From Xenorhabdus ehlersii (GTDB lineage Bacteria > Pseudomonadota > Gammaproteobacteria > Enterobacterales > Enterobacteriaceae), in NCBI RefSeq assembly GCF_003610465.1, contig NZ_RAQI01000002.1, positions 744,001 through 808,000 of the forward strand: a stretch of 64,000 nt of DNA, given 5' to 3'. Position 1 is the first letter of the stretch. Each line of letters opens with the position of its first letter. Under the pieces are notes generated by a model that did not search any database, was not told the origin of the DNA, and was given only the letters and a program-made list of their open reading frames with translations. This document shows positions 11,321 to 20,719 of this stretch, in pieces. The position numbers and the translations under genes are program-made.

Positions 11321-11737
11321 GCGCAAAAAATAAAAATTCAATAAATTCAAAGGATTAATAAAAAAAACATCTTTAAAAATCATTAAATTAATTAATGCTT
11401 CCAAATCCTAACAGGATATCTATTAGTCTTTTATTAGTAACCGTATTTATAATAATCAAAAAAACCATCTTTTGATAAATAATGTTAGGATTTATTCAGT
11501 TTAATGAAGGAAATTTTTAGAAAAAATAAACCAAATTATCCAATTTCTGAATAACTTCAATATTTATCACCACACCAGATAAATATTATTTCACTTTATA
11601 GTCATATAAAATGGTTAAATTTTAGCAATATTTGTATTAACTGAAGCGATCCACTGCTGCTTCCCTCTCCACTTGCCTTGTGATCAGCTCAAATATAAAC
11701 AACAATCAGTAGCGCCTTTTGCAAACTGGAGTTAATC
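11321..11737. other. AT-rich intergenic region upstream of fbaB
   Basis: 417 bp without a supported gene. It is strongly AT-rich and presumably holds the fbaB promoter. I saw no convincing ORF, repeat or second small RNA. The ribosome site for fbaB is CTGGAG, about 9 bp before its ATG. Confidence 0.6.
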
Positions 11738-12787
11738 ATGACTGATATCGTTAAGTTGTTAGGAAAAGACGCAGAGAGTTTATTGGAACATCAATGTAAT
11801 ACCATTCCACGTGAAAATCTCTATCTTCCAGGTACAGATTTCGTTGATAGAGTCATGCTCGAAAATAACCGCCCCAATACTGTTCTTCGCTCCATGCAAA
11901 CCTTATTGAATCATGGACGCTTGGCCGGTACGGGTTATCTCTCAATTTTGCCAGTAGATCAGGGGGTTGAACATTCTGCCAGCGCTTCTTTCGCTACCAA
12001 TCCTCTCTATTTTGATCCCAAAAATATCGTTGAACTGGCGATTGAGGCAGGCTGTAATTGTGTTGCTTCTACTTACGGTGTCCTGGCGTCTGTTTCTCGC
12101 CGTTATGCTCATAAGATCCCGTTTCTGGTTAAGCTTAATCACAATGAAACTTTGACCTATCCCGCCCAATATGATCAAACTTTGTATGCCAGTGTCGAAC
12201 AGGCATTTAACATGGGTGCAGTTGCGGTAGGTGCAACAATCTATTATGGATCGCCCGAATCACGCCGCCAAATAGAAGAAATTTCAGCCGCCTTTGAACG
12301 TGCTCACGAACTCGGCATGGTCACTGTGTTGTGGGCTTATCTGCGTAATTCCGCTTTCAAGAAAGATGGGGTTGATTACCACACCAGCGCCGATTTAACC
12401 GGCCAGGCAAATCACCTGGCTGCAACGATCGGGGCCGATATCGTTAAACAAAAAATGGCTGAAACTAATGGTGGTTATACTGCTATTGGATTTGGGCATA
12501 CGGATAAACGCGTCTATAGCAATTTGACCACCGAACATCCGATTGATCTCGTTCGTTATCAAATTGCTAACTGTTATATGGGACGCGCTGGATTAATCAA
12601 TTCAGGTGGTGCTTCTGGGAACAATGACTTAAGTGATTCTGTCCGCACTGCCGTTATCAATAAACGTGCCGGAGGGATGGGATTGATCCTTGGCCGCAAG
12701 GCGTTCAAGAAATCGATGAAAGAGGGCGTTGAGTTAATCCACTCCGTACAGGATGTTTATCTCGATAAGAAAATTACCATCGCCTAA
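11738..12787 (+). CDS. fbaB: Class I fructose-bisphosphate aldolase FbaB (DhnA family)
   Basis: 349 residues (E. coli FbaB 350), a cytoplasmic aldolase that interconverts fructose 1,6-bisphosphate with glyceraldehyde 3-phosphate and dihydroxyacetone phosphate through a lysine Schiff base. Near-identical blocks include [13 protein letters not shown] (about 68-80), [12 protein letters not shown] (about 128-139) and GADIVKQKM, where Lys237 is the expected Schiff-base residue. A glycine-rich C-terminal part ([20 protein letters not shown]) binds phosphate. It is monocistronic and faces thiD across a hairpin. In E. coli it is the gluconeogenic isozyme; the same role is inferred here. Confidence 0.97.
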   Translation: MTDIVKLLGKDAESLLEHQCNTIPRENLYLPGTDFVDRVMLENNRPNTVLRSMQTLLNHGRLAGTGYLSILPVDQGVEHSASASFATNPLYFDPKNIVELAIEAGCNCVASTYGVLASVSRRYAHKIPFLVKLNHNETLTYPAQYDQTLYASVEQAFNMGAVAVGATIYYGSPESRRQIEEISAAFERAHELGMVTVLWAYLRNSAFKKDGVDYHTSADLTGQANHLAATIGADIVKQKMAETNGGYTAIGFGHTDKRVYSNLTTEHPIDLVRYQIANCYMGRAGLINSGGASGNNDLSDSVRTAVINKRAGGMGLILGRKAFKKSMKEGVELIHSVQDVYLDKKITIA

Positions 12788-12810
12788 TCAATTAGATTCA
12801 GTACGTTCAA

Positions 12811-12834
12811 AATGGGGATCTCTGCATCCCCATT
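12811..12834. terminator. Bidirectional hairpin between fbaB and thiD
   Basis: Perfect 9-bp stem AATGGGGAT / ATCCCCATT with a 6-nt loop between two convergent genes. The flanking T-runs are short on both strands, so it is likely a shared but not textbook terminator. Confidence 0.6.
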
Positions 12835-12844
12835 ATCCAAAAAT

Positions 12845-13642
12845 TCACCACCATTGATGAAAATGGTGGACGGGTCCAATGCCATGACCAACTTGCAAAC
12901 TATCCGCCTGTATCAGCGCATTTTGTAAATATGTTTTGGCAACCGGTAACGTACTTTGCCAATCAGAATAACGTGGACGCAATGCAGTAAGTGCCGCAGA
13001 TAAAGTACAACCAGTCCCATGAGTATGCCGTGTATTTATTCTGGGTGCGGTAAAACGCCACTCCCCTTCTGGGGTAAAAAGCCAATCCGGGCTTTCCTCA
13101 TTATTCAAATGTCCGCCTTTCAATAAAACCGCCTGACATCCCATTGAACGTAATGCTCTGCCCTGCTGTAACATTTCATCTTCAGTATTAGCAAGATCAC
13201 TGTTCAATATGGCTGCCGCTTCCGGCAAATTAGGGGTGATCAGAGAAACAAGTGGCAGCAATTGCTCTACCATTGCGGTAATGGCCTCCGGTGATAACAA
13301 GGGATCACCGCTTTTCGCCACCATGACTGTATCCAATACAATGTAGGGAATAGGATAACGATGAAACGACTCTGCTATTACAGCGATATTGGCTGCATTC
13401 AACAACATACCAATTTTGGTGCTGTCTATCCTGACATCTGAAAGTACTGATTCTAACTGAGCAGCAACAAAAAGGGGATCAAGCTCATAAACGGATTGTA
13501 CGCCCAGTGTATTTTGTGCAACCAACGCAGTAACAACTGTCGTACCGTAAGCCCCAAGCGCGGAAAAGGTTTTTAAATCGGCCTGGATGCCGGCACCACC
13601 GCTAGGATCGGTTCCTGCGATAGTCAGTGAGTTAATTCTCAT
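12845..13642 (-). CDS. thiD: Hydroxymethylpyrimidine (phosphate) kinase ThiD
   Basis: 265-residue ribokinase-fold enzyme that phosphorylates HMP and HMP-P to HMP-PP in thiamine synthesis. Motifs: N-terminal AGTDPSGGAGIQADLKTF, the VSLITPNLPEA segment, and the anion-hole/catalytic HGTGCTLSAAL near residue 205. It ends in GIGPVHHFHQWW like E. coli. I chose the ATG at 13642 (MRINSLTIAG), matching E. coli and preceded by AGGA at good spacing; an upstream in-frame ATG at 13660 would add six residues. A TPP riboswitch lies upstream, so thiamine pyrophosphate should repress expression. No other thi genes are adjacent. Confidence 0.95.
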   Translation of the reverse strand: MRINSLTIAGTDPSGGAGIQADLKTFSALGAYGTTVVTALVAQNTLGVQSVYELDPLFVAAQLESVLSDVRIDSTKIGMLLNAANIAVIAESFHRYPIPYIVLDTVMVAKSGDPLLSPEAITAMVEQLLPLVSLITPNLPEAAAILNSDLANTEDEMLQQGRALRSMGCQAVLLKGGHLNNEESPDWLFTPEGEWRFTAPRINTRHTHGTGCTLSAALTALRPRYSDWQSTLPVAKTYLQNALIQADSLQVGHGIGPVHHFHQWW

Positions 13643-13697
13643 TATGGTGATTCCTACCACCAGCTAAAGAAAAGCGGTATCGGAATAAGAGATACCA

Positions 13698-13773
13698 TGA
13701 CTTCCCTACGCTGGCATTATCCAGATCAGGTAATACGGGTACTTCTCAGTTCAGTAAAGAACGCCCCGAGTCA
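13698..13773 (-). promoter_or_regulatory. TPP riboswitch (thi-box) upstream of thiD
   Basis: Read on the minus strand, the segment starts with ACTCGGGGCG and contains the conserved CTGAGAAGTACCCGT, ACCTGATCTGGATAATGCC and AGCGTAGGGAAGT blocks of the thiamine pyrophosphate aptamer. It ends 55 bp before the thiD ATG. Ligand binding presumably lowers thiD translation or transcription; I did not identify the expression platform with certainty. Confidence 0.95.
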
Positions 13774-13811
13774 AAATAAAAATCACCCTATTAGTACTCC
13801 AATAGAGTGAT
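13774..13811 (-). terminator. Terminator of the cold-shock gene
   Basis: On the minus strand an ATCAC-CTATT stem pairs with AATAG-GTGAT around an 8-nt loop and is followed by TTTTTATTTTG. It ends the csp transcript immediately before the TPP aptamer starts, so the thiD promoter must overlap or lie inside this hairpin. Confidence 0.65.
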
Positions 13812-13902
13812 ATTTGCAATAGGTTACCGTCAGATATTAAAACCAAACTAACGATAAATAGATTTAGCCAGTAATTAGATACCAGCCAAATTAAATTTAT
13901 TA

Positions 13903-14112
13903 CTATAAAGTTGTGACATTTGCAGCAGCAGGACCTTTAGGGCCATCCTGAATTTCAAACTCAACTTGTTGGCCTTCAGATAATGTTTTAAATCCATCTT
14001 TCATAATTGCAGAAAAATGTACAAATACATCTTTGCTACCATTAGTTGGAGTAATAAAACCAAAACCTTTAGACTCGTTGAACCACTTCACAGTACCAGT
14101 GATTTTTGCCAT
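13903..14112 (-). CDS. Cold-shock protein, CspC/CspE type
   Basis: 69-residue single OB-fold nucleic-acid chaperone. It carries [12 protein letters not shown] (RNP1 KGFGFI) and DVFVHFSAI (RNP2 VFVHF), and the [19 protein letters not shown] tail typical of CspC/CspE. It melts RNA secondary structure and can act as an antiterminator. The sequence is intermediate between E. coli CspC and CspE, so I give no symbol. A 600-bp AT-rich tract lies upstream before the IS1 insertion; the ribosome site is AAGGAAA, slightly distant from the ATG. Confidence 0.93.
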   Translation of the reverse strand: MAKITGTVKWFNESKGFGFITPTNGSKDVFVHFSAIMKDGFKTLSEGQQVEFEIQDGPKGPAAANVTTL

Positions 14113-14716
14113 TTCAAAAATTTCCTTTGAATCACTTTATTAGCCTATTGGCATAAAAATAAACAAACCAGTATTAGTTGCTGTTATTTATTAACAGAAC
14201 AGTACTTCGTTTACCCATGTGTTTTATCACATACTCTTTATATAATCGCAAGCCATTTTTTTCAGGTGCTCGAGCCAACGCACATATTTAAAATCCTTAA
14301 TCTCTATTCTTATTTGAAATTACTCAATAATTTTTAAGTCACATAACCTCATGAATTCACATAAAAAGAAAAGTTCACTCCAATAAATACCTTTAATAAG
14401 ACTAATACATAATACTGTTTTCCATATCTATTATGGTGTAGACCAGAGAGTTATCGTTATGCAAAATTCATTTTAGATAACTATAAAAATTATAGCTAAT
14501 TTCACTTATTATTTTTGAACAGACAATATAGTCGTTTTACATGTAACCAACTTACTTTTTGTTTATCATTTATTAAATATTATTCAATTATAATATTTGT
14601 AGGATGATTTTTTACTATTCATCCATATGATCTTTCTCATACGATTTATTAATCTCATAAAGTACATTTTGCTGGAGTTGTTAGAGTCTAAAATGAAACT
14701 ACATTGCCCAAAAAAG
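14113..14716. other. AT-rich region upstream of the cold-shock gene
   Basis: About 600 bp with no supported gene on either strand. It should contain the csp promoter and 5' leader on the minus strand. At its far end lies the left copy of the IS1 target duplication (CAAAAAAG, 14709-14716). Confidence 0.55.
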
Positions 14717-14731
14717 GGTTATGACTACAAT

Positions 14732-15235
14732 TTATTGATAGTGATGAATGTTCAGATAATATCCTATAACTCTGTCATGCATTTCTATGGATTTTGAAAA
14801 AGATAATGTTTTTCGCGTCAGTCTTGCCAAATGCTGACGAAGGTTCAGATTATGCCTCTCTATACGTTGGGTATAACGCTTACTGACCACATGCAGTTTC
14901 CCTGCCAATGCTTTTTCATAACTTTTCCAGCCATCTGTCATATAAATAACGATATTGAAAGGTGCCAGCAAGGCCATCAGGCGCATTAATATTTTCTTTG
15001 TCCTTGAACCAAAAACATGTGCGATCACTTTTCGTCTTGTCCTGTCGTAGGCGTAAAAGAGCCAGCGCGGCGGTTTCTTTGACTTCACGTACGACCATTG
15101 TTCATCCATTTCACAGCAGATAATTACTTCGGTGCCGGGTGCAATGGCTTCTGTTACCGATTTGGGTTTGAGCTTTTTAAGTGGCGAAGCACGGTATTTA
15201 GGCCAATCCCCATCACCCGCGCTGTCGCCCGACAT
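14732..15235 (-). CDS. insB: IS1 InsB (transposase catalytic part)
   Basis: 167 residues, equal to IS1 InsB, overlapping the end of insA in the -1 frame. It contains the DDE-type core with [21 protein letters not shown] and [18 protein letters not shown]. It is expressed as the InsAB' fusion through slippage on the A5 tract (CTT AAA AAG in this frame). No internal stop is visible. Confidence 0.93.
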   Translation of the reverse strand: MSGDSAGDGDWPKYRASPLKKLKPKSVTEAIAPGTEVIICCEMDEQWSYVKSKKPPRWLFYAYDRTRRKVIAHVFGSRTKKILMRLMALLAPFNIVIYMTDGWKSYEKALAGKLHVVSKRYTQRIERHNLNLRQHLARLTRKTLSFSKSIEMHDRVIGYYLNIHHYQ

Positions 15236-15429
15236 CCCAGGCCATTCATGGCCATATCGACGATTTGCTTATGGGTTCCGGGGCGACATGCGGCATAAGT
15301 GAACTCAAGTTGCCAGGAATGACGGCAGGATTGGCAAAGATAACGCTGATGACCAGAACGTGAGCGCCCATTGCGATGGATCCCTTTAAACGCACGACAA
15401 GCGGGGCAGGTTACATCAATCTTTGCCAT
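15154..15429 (-). CDS. insA: IS1 InsA (zinc-finger regulator / transposase N-part)
   Basis: 91 residues, the same length as IS1 InsA. It has a zinc-binding pattern CPAC ... CQSC and the helix-turn-helix block [20 protein letters not shown] that binds the terminal repeats. Alone it represses transposition; a -1 frameshift at TTAAAAAG near its end joins it to InsB to make transposase. I chose the ATG at 15429, with GGAG upstream, over an upstream TTG. Confidence 0.92.
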   Translation of the reverse strand: MAKIDVTCPACRAFKGIHRNGRSRSGHQRYLCQSCRHSWQLEFTYAACRPGTHKQIVDMAMNGLGCRATARVMGIGLNTVLRHLKSSNPNR

Positions 15430-15685
15430 TTGAATGTTCTCCAAATAGAAAGATTATACATGATCAATAAATTGATATCACAACCCAAAAAAGAGTATAA
15501 ACACTCTTATTCTGAATTATGGAGAAAATACAGAAATAATATTTTATTAAAAATGGAATTCACCAGATAATGGCGTTTAGTTACATAAAATAACGGTAAT
15601 GTATTATTTAGCACTGACAATAACAATCAGCCGGGCATAATATACTCGGCTGAAAAAGCATGGCATGGATTGGCAACTAATCTGC

Positions 15686-17050
15686 TTATCTCTTAGCCTT
15701 TTTTGAGCGAACAATCAAATAACCAATCCATAAGACACCAATCCAAAATGGCATCAAGATAACTGAAATACGAATTGGTGGCATCATTAGAATAATGATG
15801 AGAATGAATGCCAGGAATACTAAACACAGATAGTTTCCAAATGGATACCACAGTGCCTGAAATTTCGTCTTGACACCTTCTTTATCTTTAGCTGAACGGA
15901 ATTTCAAATGAGCACAACAAATCATAATCCAGTTAATGACCAGTGTTGTTACCACTAATGCCATTAGCAACTCAAATGCCTTACCGGGTATAACATAGTT
16001 AATTAATACACCAATTGATGTTGCCAGCGCTGATAAACCAATAGACAAGACAGGTACATTGCGTTTGTTAACTTTTGTGAGTGCATGAGGCGCATTACCT
16101 TGTTTAGCCAAACCATACAACATCCGGCTATTACAATACACACCACTGTTATAAACAGACAACGCCGCCGTTAGTACCACCACATTCAGCACATTCGCTA
16201 CCCAGAAGTTATCCAGATCATGGAAAATCAAAACGAATGGGCTACCGCCTTCTACCACCTTCTCCCACGGATACAACGACAGCAAAATAGCCAATGAACC
16301 GATATAGAACAGCAAGATGCGATAAACAACCTGGTTAGTGGCTTTTGGAATATTTTTCTCAGGATTTTCTGCTTCTGCTGCGGTAATGCCTACCATTTCC
16401 AGGCCACCAAATGAAAACATGATCACAGCCAGCGCCATAATCAAGCCAGAAAACCCATTTGGCATAAAGCCGCCCTGCTGCCACAAGTTGGTGATACTTG
16501 CCTGTGGGCCACCATTACCGCTAATCAGCAAATAACTCCCAAAGATAATCATCCCGACGATAGCACTGACTTTAATGATAGAGAACCAAAATTCGGTCTC
16601 ACCATATAACCGAACATTAATTAGATTGACGAGATTGATCAGTACAAAGAATATTGCGGCAGAAACCCATGTTGGAACTTCCGGCCACCAATACTGGATA
16701 TACATACCAACAGCCGTTAATTCTGCCATTCCAACCAAAATAAACATTGCCCAATAATTCCAGCCTGATAGAAAACCGGCAAAATTTCCCCAATATTTAT
16801 AAGCAAAGTGGCTAAATGACCCTGCGACTGGCTCTTCAACAACCATTTCGCCCAGTTGGCGCATAATTAAAAATGCGATAAATCCGCCGAGCGCATACCC
16901 AAGAAGCACTGAAGGCCCTGCCATTTTAATGGTTTGGGCAATACCTAAAAATAACCCCGTTCCTACTGCACCGCCGAGAGCAATAAGCTGAATATGCCTG
17001 TTCTTTAAACCACGCTTAAGCGTAGATTGTTGTTCTTGTTGTTCTGCCAT
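15686..17050 (-). CDS. Aromatic amino acid permease, AroP/PheP group
   Basis: 454-residue inner-membrane permease of the APC superfamily (AAT family), about 12 TM helices, importing amino acids with protons. Diagnostic blocks are LKRGLKNRHIQLIALGGAVG at the N-terminus, IMRQLGEMVVEEPVAGSFSH, and ITAAEAENPEKNIPKATNQV in the middle. Similarity to E. coli AroP and PheP is about equal by eye; VRLYGETEFWF and YNSGVY lean to PheP, GNGGPQA and SALATS to AroP. The exact substrate among Phe, Tyr and Trp is therefore open. It is monocistronic, followed downstream by the IS1 element, with a long upstream region. Confidence 0.88.
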   Translation of the reverse strand: MAEQQEQQSTLKRGLKNRHIQLIALGGAVGTGLFLGIAQTIKMAGPSVLLGYALGGFIAFLIMRQLGEMVVEEPVAGSFSHFAYKYWGNFAGFLSGWNYWAMFILVGMAELTAVGMYIQYWWPEVPTWVSAAIFFVLINLVNLINVRLYGETEFWFSIIKVSAIVGMIIFGSYLLISGNGGPQASITNLWQQGGFMPNGFSGLIMALAVIMFSFGGLEMVGITAAEAENPEKNIPKATNQVVYRILLFYIGSLAILLSLYPWEKVVEGGSPFVLIFHDLDNFWVANVLNVVVLTAALSVYNSGVYCNSRMLYGLAKQGNAPHALTKVNKRNVPVLSIGLSALATSIGVLINYVIPGKAFELLMALVVTTLVINWIMICCAHLKFRSAKDKEGVKTKFQALWYPFGNYLCLVFLAFILIIILMMPPIRISVILMPFWIGVLWIGYLIVRSKKAKR

Positions 17051-17639
17051 CTAATCCTCTTTTTATGATGCTTAGAATCCGTCTCATTAAAGTTGTTTTA
17101 TTTGTTGTTTTGAATCTTTGTACCTGAATAGAGCCAGAAATTCTCCTACTCTTCTCAAATTGCGCAAAATCTGCCGAGTTCAAATTTCCTCAACATAATT
17201 CCTTCAACATATTATATGTGATTGAGTTATTTACTAATTTAACGCAGTATTGTGTTTGTTATTTCGTATCAGGTGGATATTAAAACACCATTTACAAAGA
17301 ATGAATACTGCAAATACATATTAACACACATGCAGGCAGAATAATGGTTGATTGAATGTCAAAAAGGTAAGTATCGGGTGATGGAACAAACACCTAATTC
17401 GAACACATCATTACCTTGCTCACAGTGTACGTCCAACGCTAACAAATACAAAAACAAACATATCAATATCAAGCACAGAGCTAAAAGGATTTTTTTAGTA
17501 TTCAATGAGGTCACCTTAGGATTATTTCATTGTAGTTAACTTTATAATAAAATATTATAGGAGGTTATCATATGATAGACTGATAATAGTGTATTAAAGT
17601 TTTTTATCTAATCACTGTACCCCCTATTAATGATGGGTT
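17051..17639. other. Divergent intergenic region between permease and AraC-family genes
   Basis: About 590 bp. It holds the permease promoter region on the minus strand. On the plus strand a strong AGGAGG ribosome site near 17560 precedes an ATG with only three codons (ATG ATA GAC TGA), perhaps the stump of a lost gene or a leader. A 63-codon ORF at 17348-17539 has no recognisable features and I do not call it. Confidence 0.5.
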
Positions 17640-17669
17640 TTGTCATCTTGAAAAGAAGTTGTGTATACT
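17640..17669 (+). promoter_or_regulatory. Promoter of the AraC-family regulator gene
   Basis: -35 TTGTCA at 17640-17645 and extended -10 TGTGTATACT (TATACT at 17664-17669), spacer 18 bp. The predicted start near 17676 gives a short leader before the ATG at 17700 and argues against the in-frame GTG at 17661. Confidence 0.65.
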
Positions 17670-17699
17670 TCCCCAACCTTCAACCAATTTAAAATTGTA

Positions 17700-18086
17700 A
17701 TGGCACAAGATAACCACTTAGCACTTGTATGCGCACTGAGTAAATGGATAGAAAACCATCTTGGCCGTGTCATTCATCTTGAAGAGCTTGCTGCTTATTC
17801 TGGCTATTCACTTTGGCACATGCAGAAAATATTCAAGGAAGTTACCGGCATATCTCTTGGGAAGTACATCCGTCAACGACGCTTAGCTGGCGCTGTTTAT
17901 CTGTTGAAAAATAGTTCTTTGCCTATTTTTGATATTGCCCTGGATTTCGGGTTTGGCTCCCAATCCCATTTCACCTATATGTTCCGTAAAGAGTACGGCA
18001 TTACACCTTATGATTTTCGCCAAAGTACAGATATTGAACTTGAAGTTAAGCTTCCACTACATTTAACTTACAACTGCGAATCATAA
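17700..18086 (+). CDS. AraC-family regulator, MarA/SoxS/Rob-like
   Basis: 128-residue protein that is essentially just a DNA-binding domain with two helix-turn-helix motifs, the size of MarA (127). First HTH around YSGYSLWHMQKIFKEVTG, second around ALDFGFGSQSHFTYMFRKEY. MarA-like proteins activate efflux and stress genes as monomers, and the gene is plausibly a multidrug or oxidative-stress activator; this is inference. The start at 17700 follows from the promoter at 17640-17669; the longer GTG-started version would put the -10 box inside the gene. No partner gene is adjacent. Confidence 0.85.
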   Translation: MAQDNHLALVCALSKWIENHLGRVIHLEELAAYSGYSLWHMQKIFKEVTGISLGKYIRQRRLAGAVYLLKNSSLPIFDIALDFGFGSQSHFTYMFRKEYGITPYDFRQSTDIELEVKLPLHLTYNCES

Positions 18087-18101
18087 AACTTGGTATCGTT
18101 A

Positions 18102-18122
18102 GCGGCCATTCATCATGGCCGC
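18102..18122 (+). terminator. Hairpin after the AraC-family gene
   Basis: Perfect stem GCGGCCAT / ATGGCCGC with a 5-nt loop, 15 bp after the stop. No U-run follows, so termination is uncertain. Confidence 0.35.
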
Positions 18123-18209
18123 CATGTCTCAACTTACTTATATCCACTTCTTCTTTCCGAAAAGCATCATTCTGTTTTTATATAGCTTGATATTGTTAAA
18201 CATAAATCG

Positions 18210-19043
18210 TTATTGATATTTTTCGACCAATGCCAGAGCTATCGCTTCCGTTTCTGCATCGGGAATGCCGCTAATGTCTGACGGGCGAAAATGCATCTGA
18301 AATGCTTGAATAGTTTTATAAGTGGCGCTATCCAAAACTCCCGTCTGAGGGATACTATAACCATAAAGGGCCAGTGCTTTCTGAACTGATATTACTGACG
18401 CCGGCATACCCGCTACCCTACCCGCCAAATATTTATTCACTGTTGCATGATCGGGCCAAGCACCAATCCCCTGTTCATAAAGTTCACGCCACGGAAAAAC
18501 AGGTCCAGGATCTTCTTTTCTCAGTGGTGCAATATCGCTATGACCCACAACATTCACAGCCTGGATCTTATGCCTGTGCATAATCTCTTTTGCCAATCTG
18601 ATAACTGCGTCAATTTGTAATGGGTGATATGAACACCATTCTTTTTTAATAAACTCTTGTTTAAATCCGCAATTGACAATTTCAATACCAATAGAATAGC
18701 GGTTCAAACTTTGGTATCCATTCCACTCACTCTTTCCCGCATGCCATGCCCTTTCCTTTTCTGAAACCAATTGGAAAATAATCGGCTCTTTATCCTGATA
18801 CCTCGGTTGCGAAGGAATAAGGTAATGAATACTAACGCGGCCCCCCGTTAATTCCCGTAAAGATCTTTGATCATCTAACGCAGTATAGTGAAGGACAAGA
18901 AATCTAATTGAGTCAATATCTTGCTTGGTCGAATAAGGATAGGAATGGTCAACAATATAACCATTTCTACTTTCTCGCTTAGGGGAATAAGAACAACCAA
19001 TCAACAACGTGATAAAGATGCATATTATTAATCGTTTTATCAT
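18210..19043 (-). CDS. amiD: N-acetylmuramoyl-L-alanine amidase AmiD (lipoprotein)
   Basis: 277 residues (E. coli AmiD 276). Outer-membrane lipoprotein amidase that cleaves muropeptides and anhydro-muropeptides during cell-wall recycling. The signal peptide ends in the lipobox LLIGC (Cys17). The amidase_2 domain (about 45-185) has the zinc-ligand segments FLVLHYTA and VVGHSDIAPLRKEDPGP. A C-terminal peptidoglycan-binding-like domain (about 200-277) contains FQMHFRP as in E. coli. It is monocistronic. Confidence 0.93.
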   Translation of the reverse strand: MIKRLIICIFITLLIGCSYSPKRESRNGYIVDHSYPYSTKQDIDSIRFLVLHYTALDDQRSLRELTGGRVSIHYLIPSQPRYQDKEPIIFQLVSEKERAWHAGKSEWNGYQSLNRYSIGIEIVNCGFKQEFIKKEWCSYHPLQIDAVIRLAKEIMHRHKIQAVNVVGHSDIAPLRKEDPGPVFPWRELYEQGIGAWPDHATVNKYLAGRVAGMPASVISVQKALALYGYSIPQTGVLDSATYKTIQAFQMHFRPSDISGIPDAETEAIALALVEKYQ

Positions 19044-19144
19044 GATCGGTCAGCTATTTTACAGAAAAAGATAACATTATGATGATTATATATTAGATCA
19101 AACAAAAAGAGATGTGGTGTTCTTTTACTTATCCGCATGTTTTT

Positions 19145-19192
19145 AAGAACAAATAAAAGCCAGCTATTCGCGGAACGAACGAATAGCTGGCT
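19145..19192 (-). terminator. Terminator of the alanine symporter gene
   Basis: Perfect 13-bp inverted repeat AGCCAGCTATTCG / CGAATAGCTGGCT with a 9-nt loop. On the minus strand it is followed by TTTATTTGTTCTT. It lies 73 bp after the symporter stop. Confidence 0.8.
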
Positions 19193-19264
19193 AATAAAGT
19201 TACTTGATACGAGCCATCTTTTGTTACTGATATCCTATAGATAGACTATATAGACATTTCAGTA

Positions 19265-20719
19265 TCAGCAATTACTTTTCTCGCCATTATGTGGTGCATC
19301 ATTATCCCAAATACCTTTTTCAACTTGCTGTTGGATCTCTGGGTAGCTATTAATATTGAATGTCGGTAATTTGCCTGATTTTCTCTGCTGGTTATAATCT
19401 TTCGCCAGTTTCATCGCGATACCTGACAACATAAGTATGGCAATCAAGTTAACAATAGCCATACACGCCATTGATAGGTTAGCCATATTCCAAACCAGAG
19501 GCACGTCCGCCAATGTACCAAACATCACCATACCCAACGCAGCCAACCGCAGAATAAATAAGCCAGCAGTGTGGTTACGTTCCAGGAATATCATGTTGCT
19601 TTCAGCATAAGCGTAATTGGCAATAATCGACGTAAAGGCAAAGAAGAAAATCGCAATCGCAACGAACATCGTTCCCCAATGTCCAACAGCGGATGACAAT
19701 GCTCGCTGAGTTAATTCAATCCCACTGATCGCAGTAACATTTTCGTTAAGAACACCAGAAGAGAGGATAATCATAGCCGTCGCACTACAGATAACGATGG
19801 TATCCATAAATACCCCCAACATCTGCACATAACCCTGAGAGGCTGGATGTGGTGGATATGGAGAAGCTGATGCTGCCGCATTTGGCGCAGAACCCATCCC
19901 CGCTTCATTCGAGAATAATCCGCGTTGAACCCCCTGAAGCATTGCCTGGGAAATGCCGTAGCCTAATGTTCCCGCTATCGCCTCCTGAATGCCAAAGGCA
20001 CTCTTGATAACCAGTGCAAATACCGCTGGGATACGTTCAATATTGTGGCCAACAACCCAAAGTGCCAGAATAAAATAAGTAATCGCCATAAATGGTACAA
20101 CAAATTCCGCTACCCGAGCGATAGAACGCAGCCCGCCGAAAATAATTACACCACTGATAATGACTAATACGATACCGACATAAATTGGTTTGATATTAAA
20201 AGCAAAGGCAGCCGCTTCCGCAATTGAGTTTGCCTGAACAGCATTAAATACAAGACCAAACGCGATAATAAGGAAGAATGAAAACAGAATTCCCATCCAT
20301 CGCTTCTTCAACCCTCTTTCCATGTAGTAAGCCGGGCCACCGCGATAATTTCCTTGATCGTCTTTCGTCTTGTACAACTGGGCAAGCGTGCTTTCCACAA
20401 AGGCAGTCGCCATACCAATAAATGCCACTACCCACATCCAGAAAACAGCCCCTGGTCCACCGGCAGTAATTGCAATGGCAACTCCTGCTAAGTTACCGGT
20501 TCCTACACGAGCAGCAAGGCTGGTACACAAGGCCTGAAAAGATGAAATGCCAGAATCATCCGACTTATTACTATTTTTCAGAACTGAAAACATGTGGCCA
20601 AATTGGCGAAGTTGTATAAAACCAGAACGCAGTGTGAAGTAAAGACCAACCCCAAGGAGAAGGTATATCAGTACATAGTCCCAAAGAATGTTGTTAATGA
20701 AGTTAATCAGATCCGTCAA
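19265..20719 (-). CDS. Alanine/glycine:sodium symporter, AgcS family
   Basis: 484-residue inner-membrane transporter of the AGCS family (TC 2.A.25), which takes up alanine or glycine with sodium. Typical blocks: SSFQALCTSLAARVGTGNLAGVA (family signature, about residues 58-80), FRGGP-type segment NYRGGPAYYMERGL, and QGVQRGLFSNEAGMGSAPNA. About 10-11 TM helices are expected. Paralogues in Enterobacterales include YaaJ; I cannot assign a specific symbol. It is the last conserved gene before the degraded island leading to icd, with its own terminator downstream. Confidence 0.92.
   Translation of the reverse strand: MTDLINFINNILWDYVLIYLLLGVGLYFTLRSGFIQLRQFGHMFSVLKNSNKSDDSGISSFQALCTSLAARVGTGNLAGVAIAITAGGPGAVFWMWVVAFIGMATAFVESTLAQLYKTKDDQGNYRGGPAYYMERGLKKRWMGILFSFFLIIAFGLVFNAVQANSIAEAAAFAFNIKPIYVGIVLVIISGVIIFGGLRSIARVAEFVVPFMAITYFILALWVVGHNIERIPAVFALVIKSAFGIQEAIAGTLGYGISQAMLQGVQRGLFSNEAGMGSAPNAAASASPYPPHPASQGYVQMLGVFMDTIVICSATAMIILSSGVLNENVTAISGIELTQRALSSAVGHWGTMFVAIAIFFFAFTSIIANYAYAESNMIFLERNHTAGLFILRLAALGMVMFGTLADVPLVWNMANLSMACMAIVNLIAILMLSGIAMKLAKDYNQQRKSGKLPTFNINSYPEIQQQVEKGIWDNDAPHNGEKSNC

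Larger units (their letters stand above)
14717..15485 (-). mobile_element. Complete IS1-family insertion sequence
   Basis: 769-bp element, the size of IS1 (768). Terminal inverted repeats at 14717-14739 and 15463-15485 match at 19 of 23 positions, and the first closely resembles the IS1 right repeat (GGTTATGACT...). An 8-bp direct repeat CAAAAAAG flanks it at 14709-14716 and 15486-15493, showing a simple, fairly recent insertion. Both reading frames (InsA and InsB) are intact, so it may still be mobile. It sits between the csp leader and the permease gene and does not break a recognisable gene. Confidence 0.95.

Noticed and set aside
17348..17539. 63-codon plus-strand ORF with a CxxC pair (PCSQCTS)
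   Set aside because: Starts with TTG, has no ribosome site, low complexity and no recognisable domain. Left as intergenic.
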